Below are positions 24,754-32,402 of a stretch of 64,000 nucleotides of DNA, piece by piece; within the stretch, counting starts at the first letter, position 1, and each line of letters begins with the position of its first letter. Location of the stretch: positions 310,001-374,000 of the forward strand of contig NZ_CDPP01000003.1 in NCBI RefSeq assembly GCF_000829905.1, in the 5' to 3' direction. Under the pieces are notes generated by a model. It was not told the origin of the DNA. It saw nothing but the letters and a program-made list of their open reading frames with translations, and did no database searches. The DNA is from Beduini massiliensis. GTDB taxonomy: Bacteria; Bacillota_I; Bacilli_A; Erysipelotrichales; Coprobacillaceae. The translations under genes were made by a program, and so were the position numbers.

Positions 24754-25461
24754 ATGAATTTTAAAAATAAAGTTGTGGTGGTAACAGGTGGAGCAAGCGG
24801 TATAGGGAAATGTATCGTGGATATGTTTAAATCACAAGGAGCAAAGACAGCGGTCTTTGATTTAAAAGAGAATGACTATTTTCAAGGAGATCTTGCCGAA
24901 GAAACACATATACAAGATTTTTGTCAAAAGGTCGTTCATGATTTTGGTCATGTGGATTATATCATTAATAATGCCAAACCATTATTTAAAGGGATTGATA
25001 CATGTTCTTTTGAAGAATTCAACTATGCGTTAAAAGTCGGGGTAACAGCCCCTTTTATGATGGTAAAACTATTAAAGCCTTATTTGAATGAAGGTGCTAG
25101 TATTGTCAATATTTCTTCATCAAGAGATCATATGTCCCAACCTCAAAGTGAAAGTTATTCCGCAGCAAAAGGAGGAATAGCCGCTTTAACTCATTCGCTA
25201 GCCATTTCATTAGCAGGAACTGCACGTGTTAACGCTGTTTCTCCGGGATGGATTCATTTAGGAGAGCAATCTTTAAGTTTACCGGATCTGCATCAACATC
25301 CTGTAAAGAGAGTTGGTACAGCAGAAGATATTGCCTCATTAGTACTGTTTTTATGTAGTGAACATGCCGGATTTATCACAGGTGAAAATATAACAGTGGA
25401 TGGCGGAATGAATAAATTGATGATCTATCATGGGGAAAATGGCTGGGAATATCAAATATAA
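24754..25461 (+). CDS. Short-chain dehydrogenase/reductase
   Basis: A 235-residue classical SDR. The NAD(P)-binding motif TGGASGIG spans residues 11-18, catalytic Tyr/Lys are Y135 and K139 in YSAAKGG, and the Ser lies in VNISSSRD. The usual NNAG reads NNAK here. The C-terminus has the typical FITGENITVDGGM. The Asp after the second strand (FDLKEND) suggests NAD preference, an inference. It is the last gene of the AKR-MFS-SDR set; starts after AAAGGAAGGATAAC. Confidence 0.92.
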   Translation: MNFKNKVVVVTGGASGIGKCIVDMFKSQGAKTAVFDLKENDYFQGDLAEETHIQDFCQKVVHDFGHVDYIINNAKPLFKGIDTCSFEEFNYALKVGVTAPFMMVKLLKPYLNEGASIVNISSSRDHMSQPQSESYSAAKGGIAALTHSLAISLAGTARVNAVSPGWIHLGEQSLSLPDLHQHPVKRVGTAEDIASLVLFLCSEHAGFITGENITVDGGMNKLMIYHGENGWEYQI

Positions 25462-25520
25462 AATAAAGTATTAAATTTTGGCGTACACTCTTATACGTTG
25501 GATTAAGAGGAAGTGAAATT

Positions 25521-25642
25521 ATGGTGAAAGATATGACAAAAAAAGTATAGATGCAAAAAGCTTTGAATTTGCAGCCGCCTGTTTTTTGTCAGCCTGCATA
25601 GTTATTAGCGGATTTAATCTTACTTGTAACGTTCATTATTAA
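25521..25642 (+). pseudogene. Small ORF interrupted at an A7 run (frameshift)
   Basis: An ATG with a good ribosome site (AGAGGAAG, about 8 bases upstream) opens MVKDMTKKV and stops at 25550. If the A7 run (25538-25544) had eight A, the frame would continue 32 codons to TAA at 25640-25642, with a hydrophobic Ala/Cys-rich stretch (EFAAACFLSACIVISGF) like a membrane segment. It could be a decayed gene, a slippage-controlled peptide, a sequencing error or chance. I do not recognise the product. Confidence 0.35.
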
Positions 25643-25674
25643 AATGAAGCAGCTAATCAAACACTATAGCAAAA

Positions 25675-25716
25675 AAACTTGGAATGCACCGATAAGGCAG
25701 TTCCAAGTTTTTGTTT
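25675..25716 (+). terminator. Terminator of the AKR-MFS-SDR unit
   Basis: AAACTTGGAA (25675-25684) and TTCCAAGTTT (25701-25710), 10 pairs, followed by TTGTTTT. Between 25717 and 25818 I see nothing further. Confidence 0.85.
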
Positions 25717-25818
25717 TATAATTTTTATGTATGATGTGATTTGTGATAAATGATTGCACTTAAAGAAAATAGTGCTGATGATAACATCCAATGAATAAGG
25801 GCCGGCAGTACGGATGGT

Positions 25819-26700
25819 TTAATGATCTTCTTTAATAATATTTAATGTTGAAAAGCGGCCGTTCTCAATCATTTTTGAACTTTGTATTTTTAAATTTAAG
25901 TTGTTATCATAGTCAAGAGCAAAGATACATGAATAGATAACATTTAATAAATACACGATGGCCGTATCGGTTGAATAGGTAGAAATTTTAGAATATAGTT
26001 TTTCTCTTGTACAAATTTTCAATACACAGTCCGATAAACGAGCAGTGGTGTTATTACCAATATTTGTAATTGCAATAATCGGGACCGAATTTGCTTTTAA
26101 AGCACGAATACAGCGATTAAGAATATCCGTTTCACCAGAATAGGAAACAATTAAAGCACAAGAAGTGGGCTCACTTAAACAAGCATTAAAAACAATTTCA
26201 CTTTGTAAGGCATGGATTTCAACCCTTTTTTTAATTCTTGACATTTGCTGTTTAAATTCTTGAGTGATAAGTAAATTATTGCTTACGGCAAACAAATGAA
26301 TACAGTCCGCTTTTCGAATTATCTGAATCGCTTTTTGTAAATCATCATGGACAATCAGTGATAATGTATCATCAATCGATTCCTTTTGTAATAAGGCGAT
26401 TTTCTTAGCGATGTTCATAATAGGCTCATTACGTCGAAAGGGGATATTAGCATCAATATCCGATACTTGAGATTCTAAGTATTCTGTTTCTTTTAAATAC
26501 GCTTGTTTTAATTCGTTCCATCCATCAAAATTCATCTTATGGGCAATTCTTATCAGGGTGGAAGGCGAAGTATACGTTGCTTCAGCAATCGCTTTAGTAG
26601 TCATATTCGCGATTTCTGATTTTTTTTCAAGGATATAATCAATGATTATTCGTTCACTGTTTGAAAAATCGCATTGTTCTAAACGTTCTGTTATAAGCAT
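25819..26700 (-). CDS. MurR/RpiR-family regulator 2
   Basis: A 293-residue paralogue of the regulator at 18730. HTH_6 domain: TTKAIAEATYTSPSTLIRIA, then HKMNFDGWNELKQAYLKE. SIS domain: IHLFAVSNNLLITQEF, LIVSYSGETDILNRCI, IIAITNIGNNTTARLSD, the phosphosugar-sensing fold. The ATG at 26700 follows GGAGGTGTCTATTCC. Two operator-like sites lie in the 171-base gap shared with the divergent YqhD-like gene, suggesting it controls itself and that gene. Its ligand is unknown. Confidence 0.92.
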   Translation of the reverse strand: MLITERLEQCDFSNSERIIIDYILEKKSEIANMTTKAIAEATYTSPSTLIRIAHKMNFDGWNELKQAYLKETEYLESQVSDIDANIPFRRNEPIMNIAKKIALLQKESIDDTLSLIVHDDLQKAIQIIRKADCIHLFAVSNNLLITQEFKQQMSRIKKRVEIHALQSEIVFNACLSEPTSCALIVSYSGETDILNRCIRALKANSVPIIAITNIGNNTTARLSDCVLKICTREKLYSKISTYSTDTAIVYLLNVIYSCIFALDYDNNLNLKIQSSKMIENGRFSTLNIIKEDH

Positions 26701-26741
26701 GGAATAGACACCTCCTGTGAATTATTATATCATACGGATCA

Positions 26742-26758
26742 TGTAAATCGCATTCTAA
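26742..26758. promoter_or_regulatory. RpiR-type operator candidate 8
   Basis: TGTAAAT-CGC-ATTCTAA: perfect left half, partial right half, 42 bases upstream of rpiR-like gene 2. Confidence 0.45.
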
Positions 26759-26784
26759 AAATCGATCGCCAAAAAACAAAAAAA

Positions 26785-26801
26785 TGTAAATGATATTTCA
26801 A
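26785..26801. promoter_or_regulatory. RpiR-type operator candidate 9
   Basis: TGTAAAT-GAT-ATTTCAA, about 70 bases upstream of the YqhD-like dehydrogenase gene. Confidence 0.5.
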
Positions 26802-26871
26802 ATGGTTGTTTCTTACTTGTTCATCTGTATAGGTCATTATATATTGAATACAGAAAAAGGAGGCAGGCATT

Positions 26872-28041
26872 ATGATTAATTTTGAATATCAAAATCCAAC
26901 TAAAGTTATTTTTGGGAAAGGAGTCATCGATAAGTTAAGCAATGAAATTTTAAATTATGGAAATCGAGTGTTACTTGTTTATGGTGGAAACAGTATTAAG
27001 GATAATGGGACATATGATTGTATTGTAACACAATTAAAAAAACATTGTATTTCTATATTTGAGTTAGGCGGAGTGAAATCTGCTACCCTCGATCGAGTTT
27101 ATGAAGGCATTGAAATATGTAAACAAAACAAAGTGGAGCTTGTTGTTGGGATCGGGGGTGGAACCTGTATTGATGTTGCTAAATCGATAGCATTGGGGGC
27201 AGCTAATCAGGTTGATATTTGGGATGTCTTAACCGGAAAAATCCCATGGGATGATCTTGAGGCTTTGCCGATTGGAGCCGTTGTGACAATAGCAGGAAGC
27301 GGCAGTGAAATGGATGGAAATAGCGAGATTGATCATGACGTTACAGGTGTTCATGGAAGCATTGGTTCATTTATAAAAACATATCCTTCATTTGCAGTTT
27401 TAGATCCGGAATTAACCTATTCCATCCCGTTTCAAAAGACAGCCTATCATGGTGTAGAAATCATGATACAAGCTTTGGAGCAGTATTTTTGCGATACTCG
27501 TAATACACCGATCCAAGATGGATTTATCGAAACCATTTGCAAAGTCGTAATGGAAGCATTGAAAGATTTAAAGCATAATCAAACAGATTACAACGCAAGA
27601 AGTCAGTTGATGTGGGCAAGTGCATTGGTTACAAATCGAATCCTCGGACGTGGAAAAGGAGCTAAGTGGATGGCAGGTCCATTAAGTGGCATCATTGATG
27701 AAAAGGCAGAGTTAAATTATACAACAGCGATTGCCATTACCTTTCCTAAATACATGATGGTATGTTGTAAAGATCACTTGTCTTTATTTAAGCAATTTGC
27801 AATAAATGTCATGGGAGTGAATCAAGAGGGAAAAACGTGTTTGGAAATAGCTTATGAAGGAGCTTTAAAATTACAAGAATTCTTTGATGATCTTGGATTA
27901 GTTCACTGTTTAAAAGATATGGACATGCCGTTTACCACTTATCAAGAATTTGAAAGTGAGATTGAGAAAGTCGCGAAAAGAAATATCATTTCAAAAGAAG
28001 ATTTACAAAGAATTGTTCAATTATCGATAGGAGGAAAATAA
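26872..28041 (+). CDS. YqhD/butanol dehydrogenase-like protein lacking metal ligands
   Basis: A 389-residue member of the iron-containing alcohol dehydrogenase fold, close to the YqhD group along its length (NPTKVIFGKGVI, VGIGGGTCIDVAKSIA, LPIGAVVTIAGSGSEMDGNS, SFAVLDPELTYSIP). By my own alignment to E. coli YqhD, all four metal ligands are replaced: D194 by E196, H198 by Q200, H267 by G273 and H281 by Y283. The NAD(P)-binding GGG motif remains. Either it is not a metal-dependent dehydrogenase or it has lost activity, perhaps for another role. It lies two bases before the ferredoxin-type AKR gene and has an operator-like site upstream. Confidence 0.85.
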   Translation: MINFEYQNPTKVIFGKGVIDKLSNEILNYGNRVLLVYGGNSIKDNGTYDCIVTQLKKHCISIFELGGVKSATLDRVYEGIEICKQNKVELVVGIGGGTCIDVAKSIALGAANQVDIWDVLTGKIPWDDLEALPIGAVVTIAGSGSEMDGNSEIDHDVTGVHGSIGSFIKTYPSFAVLDPELTYSIPFQKTAYHGVEIMIQALEQYFCDTRNTPIQDGFIETICKVVMEALKDLKHNQTDYNARSQLMWASALVTNRILGRGKGAKWMAGPLSGIIDEKAELNYTTAIAITFPKYMMVCCKDHLSLFKQFAINVMGVNQEGKTCLEIAYEGALKLQEFFDDLGLVHCLKDMDMPFTTYQEFESEIEKVAKRNIISKEDLQRIVQLSIGGK

Positions 28042-28042
28042 G

Positions 28043-29149
28043 ATGTTATCATATTCAAAGTTAGGATTTGGGCTGATGCGTTTGCCAAAAGATGATGAGG
28101 GAACCATCAAGCAGACAGAAGTCAATCGGATGGTCGATGCTTTTATGGCAAAAGGGTTTAATTATTTTGATACCGCATATGCATATGCAGGAAGTGAAGC
28201 CGCAATGAAAGCGGCACTTGTAGACCGCTATGACCGCGCTTTGTTTACCATTGCAGATAAACTTCCCGCTTGGAGTTTAAAAAGTGAAGAAGATGTAGAA
28301 CGTATCTTTAATGAATCGTTAAAGTTATGTGGAGTGGATTACTTTGATTTCTATTTACTGCACAGCATTGAAGAAAGTCATTATTCGACTTATGAAAAAT
28401 ATCATTGTTTTGAATTTGTTTCTGAAATGAAAAGACAAGGGAAGATAAAATATATCGGTTTTTCATTTCATGATAGTGCTGAGTTTTTAGATCAAGTATT
28501 AACAGAACATCCGGAAGTTGATTTCGTTCAGCTTCAATTAAACTATTTAGATTGGGAGAATGGTGTAATTCAATCACGAAAAAATTATGAAGTAGCGCTA
28601 AAACATCATAAACCGATTGTAGTGATGGAACCGATCAAAGGAGGAACTTTAGCGGCATTTCCAACGGAAGTAGAAGCTATATTAAAAGATTACAATGCGA
28701 ATGCTTCTATTGCTTCATGGGCATTGCGATACATTGGTTCTAAAGATGGAGTCATGACCATTCTTTCGGGTATGTCTAACGAAGAACAAATGAATGACAA
28801 TTTATCCACCATGTCAGATTTTAAACCTTTGAACGTTGAAGAAAATAATCTGATTAATATGGTAACAAAAAAGGTATTGTCATACCCGACGATTCCATGT
28901 ACGGCTTGCCGCTATTGTGTGCCTGGGTGTCCTATGAAGATCAGGATTCCTGATTTGTTTACCGCCTATAACAGTGCCAAAACATATGGTGCAAATAGAA
29001 GGTATGAGACATATTATAAAAATCATACATCGGGTCAGCATCATAGCGCGAGTGCCTGTATTGAATGTGGACAATGTGAAGGGGTCTGTCCGCAGCATCT
29101 GGAAATCATGTCCTTATTAAAAGAAGTTTCTAAGGAGTTTGATCATTAG
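28043..29149 (+). CDS. Aldo/keto reductase with C-terminal 4Fe-4S domain
   Basis: A 368-residue protein: an AKR barrel (about residues 1-260) joined to a ferredoxin-like tail. Barrel residues D43, Y48, K73 and H107 match the AKR tetrad (FDTAYAY, ADKLP, YLLHSI). The tail holds two cysteine sets, CTACRYCVPGCP and CIECGQCEGVCP, each able to hold a 4Fe-4S cluster. This fusion is common in anaerobes and may draw electrons from ferredoxin. The start overlaps the upstream gene's ribosome context (GGAGGAAAATAAG), so it is probably co-expressed with the YqhD-like protein. Confidence 0.92.
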   Translation: MLSYSKLGFGLMRLPKDDEGTIKQTEVNRMVDAFMAKGFNYFDTAYAYAGSEAAMKAALVDRYDRALFTIADKLPAWSLKSEEDVERIFNESLKLCGVDYFDFYLLHSIEESHYSTYEKYHCFEFVSEMKRQGKIKYIGFSFHDSAEFLDQVLTEHPEVDFVQLQLNYLDWENGVIQSRKNYEVALKHHKPIVVMEPIKGGTLAAFPTEVEAILKDYNANASIASWALRYIGSKDGVMTILSGMSNEEQMNDNLSTMSDFKPLNVEENNLINMVTKKVLSYPTIPCTACRYCVPGCPMKIRIPDLFTAYNSAKTYGANRRYETYYKNHTSGQHHSASACIECGQCEGVCPQHLEIMSLLKEVSKEFDH

Positions 29150-29222
29150 GTAAAATGTTTTCTTGGTCAAGGGAACATTATCATTAATAGTTTTTTATTA
29201 ACATATTGGAAGGAGTAGGGTT

Positions 29223-29756
29223 ATGAATATATTAGTGGTTTCTTCATCAGGGAGAACGAAGGGAAATTCAGATTTGTTATGTGACGAATTGATTAGAGGG
29301 GCAAAAGAAAAAGGAAATATTGTCAGCAAGGTTAGTCTGCATCAATTAAATATTCATCCTTGTAAGGGGTGTGATTATTGTCAAGAACACGATGGATGTA
29401 TTCAAGATGATGATATGAAAGATCTATCAAAAGTCATTCAGAACACAGATGTCTTGGTGATGGCGACACCGGTTTATTTCTATAATCTTTCATCAAGTTT
29501 AAAGTTGCTGATCGATAGAACCTATGCCTTTTATAAAAAGAAACATTTTAAAAAGACAATATTGATTGCGACTTCAGCTGATCCAAGCCCCGAAGCAATG
29601 AAAACTACAATAAGTGGATATGAATCTTACTTAAGTTGTTTGGATGGTGTAGAAAATTTGGGGATGATTTTAGCTGCCGGGGTTGAGAAAATGGGAGATG
29701 TTTTAGGGCACTCTGCCTTTAAGCAAGCATATGAACTTGGAAAGTCACTTCAATAG
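29223..29756 (+). CDS. Flavodoxin-like NAD(P)H/FMN reductase family protein
   Basis: A 177-residue flavodoxin-fold protein of the NADPH-dependent FMN reductase type. The phosphate-binding loop is SSSGRTKGNSD, the cysteine cluster HPCKGCDYCQEHDGC is typical of the iron-sulfur flavoprotein-like branch, and DDDMKDLSKVIQNTDVLVMA with TPVYFYNLSSSLK completes the FMN site. It may pass electrons for the neighbouring reductases. The start follows GGAAGGAGTAGGGTT. A hairpin follows before the DarA-like gene. Confidence 0.9.
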   Translation: MNILVVSSSGRTKGNSDLLCDELIRGAKEKGNIVSKVSLHQLNIHPCKGCDYCQEHDGCIQDDDMKDLSKVIQNTDVLVMATPVYFYNLSSSLKLLIDRTYAFYKKKHFKKTILIATSADPSPEAMKTTISGYESYLSCLDGVENLGMILAAGVEKMGDVLGHSAFKQAYELGKSLQ

Positions 29757-29783
29757 GACATTCCTATTTTCAAAAGTAAGGAG

Positions 29784-29824
29784 AGAAGCAAGGCTGAATG
29801 TTTTTACCATAGCCATTGCTTCTT
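29784..29824 (+). other. Long hairpin between flavodoxin-like and darA-like genes
   Basis: AGAAGCAA and TTGCTTCT pair, extended by GGCT/AGCC with one bulged base. There is no T-run, so it is more likely a processing or stability element than a terminator. Confidence 0.4.
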
Positions 29825-29850
29825 AAAAAAATGTAAAGGGGACACATATA

Positions 29851-30168
29851 ATGAAACTAATCATTGCCATTATCCATCATGAAGATACTAAAAATGTTGA
29901 AATGCATCTAAGAGAAGCCCATATTTATCTGACAAAAATTGCGAGTGTAGGCAGCTTTTTAGAAAAAGGCAATACAACTTTGCTCATTGGAACAAATCGA
30001 GTGGATGAAGTTATTCGCATCATTTCATCTTACTCTCAAAAAAGAGTAGTGAAAAAACCGATTGTTCCATTAAATGAATTCGCTGACCTCACTTCTCAAT
30101 ATGTAGAAGTGGAGGTTGGGGGTGCAACTTTGTTTATATTGGATTTGCAAGAATTTAGGAAGATGTAA
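29851..30168 (+). CDS. DarA-like cyclic-di-AMP receptor (PII-like)
   Basis: A 105-residue PII-like protein of the DarA/YaaQ family, trimeric cytosolic receptors of cyclic di-AMP. It shows MKLIIAIIHHED at the start, a GNTTLLIGTNRVDEVI segment and the C-terminal VEVEVGGATLFILDLQEF typical of the family. The T-loop region is shorter than in B. subtilis DarA and the early segment is divergent. The usual neighbours tmk and holB are absent, so it may be a second copy or relocated. Ligand binding is inferred only. Confidence 0.82.
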   Translation: MKLIIAIIHHEDTKNVEMHLREAHIYLTKIASVGSFLEKGNTTLLIGTNRVDEVIRIISSYSQKRVVKKPIVPLNEFADLTSQYVEVEVGGATLFILDLQEFRKM

Positions 30169-30183
30169 TTTTTTGGGGATTTA

Positions 30184-30210
30184 AACTGGAAGATCGTTCC
30201 AGTTTTTTTA
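30184..30210 (+). terminator. Terminator of darA-like gene
   Basis: AACTGGAA-GATCG-TTCCAGTT followed by a T run. Confidence 0.88.
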
Positions 30211-30547
30211 GATGAATGAGTCCTGTTTAAATTTAAAAACGCTTGATTTCTATTAATCATATGTAGGATGCTTAAAAAATATAAAATATCACAAAGGTGT
30301 TACGCAAAAAAACAAATGCAATAAACAACGAATATTCCGATTGGCTTCATGAATATTATTGGGGTGAGGACAAGATTTGGCTAGGCAAAGATTCTGATCA
30401 AATAGAAAAAGGCAAGTGATAGCTTGTTAATTTCTTTGATATTGATCGGTCTTTGCCAAAGGATAACAATTTATTAAAATCTAAAGCGCTTACTCTTATT
30501 TGTTGTGAATAAAAGCGCCAATGATACTAGAATACCCCTAAATAGTG

Positions 30548-30556
30548 TGCTATACT
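30548..30556 (+). promoter_or_regulatory. Extended -10 before the EEP gene
   Basis: TGC-TATACT, about 80 bases before the ATG at 30637; no good -35. Confidence 0.4.
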
Positions 30557-30636
30557 GTATTACAGTACTTTATTATGGCGGATATTAATATTTTATTTTA
30601 CAACGATCTAATGTTTTTAAACGGGGGAATGCGGTT

Positions 30637-31434
30637 ATGAAAATCATGGCTTTAAATCTTAATTCTTATCAGGAAGATAATCAGGAAGAAAAATTTCGTC
30701 GAATTGCCGATAAAATTATTGACGAAGAGATTGATGCTATGTGCTTTTCAGAAGCATCGCAAAGAATTAATACACCTTATGCACATGACCATATTCGTGA
30801 AGATAATGCGTTAAAGATTATATGCGATATGGTGAATGAAAAAGCGAAGGATACGTATCATTATGCCTGGGATTTTTCTCATTTTGGTTTTACCATTTAT
30901 GAAGAGGGAATTGGCATCATTACCCGTTGTCCAATTGAAAAAGTAGAGTGCCGCTACATTTCTAAAACAGCGGATACTTTCAGCTATAAAAGCCGTAAAG
31001 TGATGAAAATCACGCTATGGGATCATGATCAAAAAATTAATGTATACTCTGTCCACTTAGGATGGGGGGATGATGAATATGAACCCTTTGAATATCAATT
31101 TCAACAGCTAGATCAATGGATCAAAGAAGAACCGGATGTTTTTACTGTCATTAGTGGTGACTTTAGCAATGATTACAATACACGTTATTATGACATGGTT
31201 GTATCACAATCTTATGTTGACCAGTATTTGCAGGCGAATCCGGAAGGGATGAATGACTATACATTTATTAATCCCAGCGGAATTGAATTCAGACATGCTG
31301 AAAAATTGAGATTAGATTATATCTTTACGAATACGAACGATTATCGTGCCATTGATGCGAAACGTTTTTTCTTAGAAGGAGATCGGGTATCGGATCATGT
31401 AGCGATTTATGTGGAATTGGAAAAAGCAGCCTAG
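30637..31434 (+). CDS. Endonuclease/exonuclease/phosphatase-family protein (MapP-like)
   Basis: A 265-residue metal-dependent EEP-fold enzyme. Motifs: LNLNSYQED at the start, the metal-binding Glu in DAMCFSEASQ, VHLGWGDDEYEP, VISGDFSNDYN with the catalytic Asp/Asn, and the final DHVAIYVELE histidine. The length and the EEGIGIITRCPI and SYKSRKVMK segments resemble maltose 6'-phosphate phosphatase (MapP) more than DNases, but that substrate is an inference. No sugar PTS genes adjoin. The terminator overlaps the stop codon. Confidence 0.82.
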   Translation: MKIMALNLNSYQEDNQEEKFRRIADKIIDEEIDAMCFSEASQRINTPYAHDHIREDNALKIICDMVNEKAKDTYHYAWDFSHFGFTIYEEGIGIITRCPIEKVECRYISKTADTFSYKSRKVMKITLWDHDQKINVYSVHLGWGDDEYEPFEYQFQQLDQWIKEEPDVFTVISGDFSNDYNTRYYDMVVSQSYVDQYLQANPEGMNDYTFINPSGIEFRHAEKLRLDYIFTNTNDYRAIDAKRFFLEGDRVSDHVAIYVELEKAA

Positions 31435-31446
31435 GCTGCTTTTTTT
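31421..31446 (+). terminator. Terminator overlapping the EEP gene stop
   Basis: AAAAAGCAGCC and GGCTGCTTTTT pair around a two-base turn that contains part of the stop codon, then more T. Confidence 0.85.
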
Positions 31447-31467
31447 AATGAATACGTAATTATAAAT

Positions 31468-31492
31468 AAAAAAACGGTCATGAAGACCGTTT
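31468..31492 (-). terminator. Terminator of rpsD
   Basis: On the minus strand AAACGGTC-TTCAT-GACCGTTT followed by a T run. Confidence 0.88.
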
Positions 31493-31495
31493 CGA

Positions 31496-32101
31496 TTAAC
31501 CCAATCTGTTGTAGTACTCAACGATTAATGATTCATTGATTTCTTGATTTAATTCAGATCTTTCAGGTAATCTTACATATTTACCTTCTAATTTATCTGC
31601 ATCAAATTCAACGAATCCTGGGATATGTGTAGTTGCTTCTACAGCGGCTTTGATCACTGCTAAGTTTCTAGATGATTCTTTAACAGAAATCACATCTCCA
31701 ACTTTTACTTGGTAAGAAGGGATGTTCGCTTTTTTACCGTTAACTAAGATATGTCCGTGGTTAACTAATTGTCTAGCTGCTCTACGAGTAGTTGCTAAAC
31801 CTAATCTGTAAGTTAAGTTATCTAATCTTGATTCTAATAAGCAGAAGAAGTTAGTCCCTTTAACCCCAGACATTTTACTTGCTCTAAAGAATGTGTTACG
31901 GAATTGTTTTTCACTCATTCCATACATATTTCTTACTTTCTGTTTTTCAGCTAACTGAGTTCCGTATTCAGTTAATTTTCTTCTTTTTTGACCATGTTGT
32001 CCTGGAGCATAAGCTCTTCTGTTTAATTCTTTTCCTGTTTCTAATGTAGAAAATCCTAAACGTCTAGAAATTTTCCATTGTGGTCCTGTGTAACGTGACA
32101 T
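31496..32101 (-). CDS. rpsD: 30S ribosomal protein S4
   Basis: A primary 16S rRNA-binding protein needed for 30S assembly; 201 residues, the usual size. The N-terminus [18 protein letters not shown] and the S4 RNA-binding domain ([38 protein letters not shown]) are clear. The start is ATG 32101 after GGAGGAACACAA; the frame extends 25 codons upstream through the leader but without that ribosome site. As often in Bacillota it is a stand-alone gene, and a leader of about 177 bases suggests autogenous control. Confidence 0.98.
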   Translation of the reverse strand: MSRYTGPQWKISRRLGFSTLETGKELNRRAYAPGQHGQKRRKLTEYGTQLAEKQKVRNMYGMSEKQFRNTFFRASKMSGVKGTNFFCLLESRLDNLTYRLGLATTRRAARQLVNHGHILVNGKKANIPSYQVKVGDVISVKESSRNLAVIKAAVEATTHIPGFVEFDADKLEGKYVRLPERSELNQEINESLIVEYYNRLG

Positions 32102-32278
32102 TTGTGTTCCTCCATCTAATTTCATTATTTTTGCTTTGAAATAATTAGACGCATGTTTCATATCAGAAGTGTTCATATTAAGTATTTCTCATTTGCAGCC
32201 AGATACTTTACAAACGTGGGTTTTCGCCTGGTTATGAACGCTTTTTTGATAACAACATGTGCTGCCTCTTTCTAGCAC
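32102..32278 (-). promoter_or_regulatory. Putative autoregulatory leader of rpsD
   Basis: The predicted transcript has about 177 bases before the ATG, long for a ribosomal gene. GTGCTAGAAAGAGGCAGCAC (folding as GTGCT/AGCAC near its 5' end) is one visible hairpin. S4 represses its own gene through mRNA structure in other bacteria; the structure here was not verified. Confidence 0.45.
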
Positions 32279-32284
32279 CATTAC

Positions 32285-32313
32285 ATATTACATGATTTAA
32301 GTATTATTTGCAA
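32285..32313 (-). promoter_or_regulatory. Promoter of rpsD
   Basis: On the minus strand TTGCAA (32308-32313), a 17-base spacer and TAATAT (32285-32290). Confidence 0.7.
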
Positions 32314-32364
32314 GAAAAATAATGAAAAAAACAAAAAGTATATAATGAATTCAACAAGGAACTA

Positions 32365-32373
32365 TGCTATAAT
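32365..32373 (+). promoter_or_regulatory. Extended -10 promoter of ezrA
   Basis: TGC-TATAAT about 30 bases before the ATG at 32403; the -35 is weak. Confidence 0.5.
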
Positions 32374-32402
32374 TTAAAAAGAAATCAATTAGGGGTGTGA
32401 GT

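Larger units (their letters stand above)
30169..30636. other. Intergenic region with a broken small frame
   Basis: After the terminator at 30184 there is no intact gene. An ATG at 30268 opens 18 codons and stops; with one extra A in the A7 run (30306-30312) the frame would run about 50 codons to TGA 30417-30419, including NNEYSDWLHEYYWGEDK. No good ribosome site precedes it, so it is probably a remnant or chance. Confidence 0.4.
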
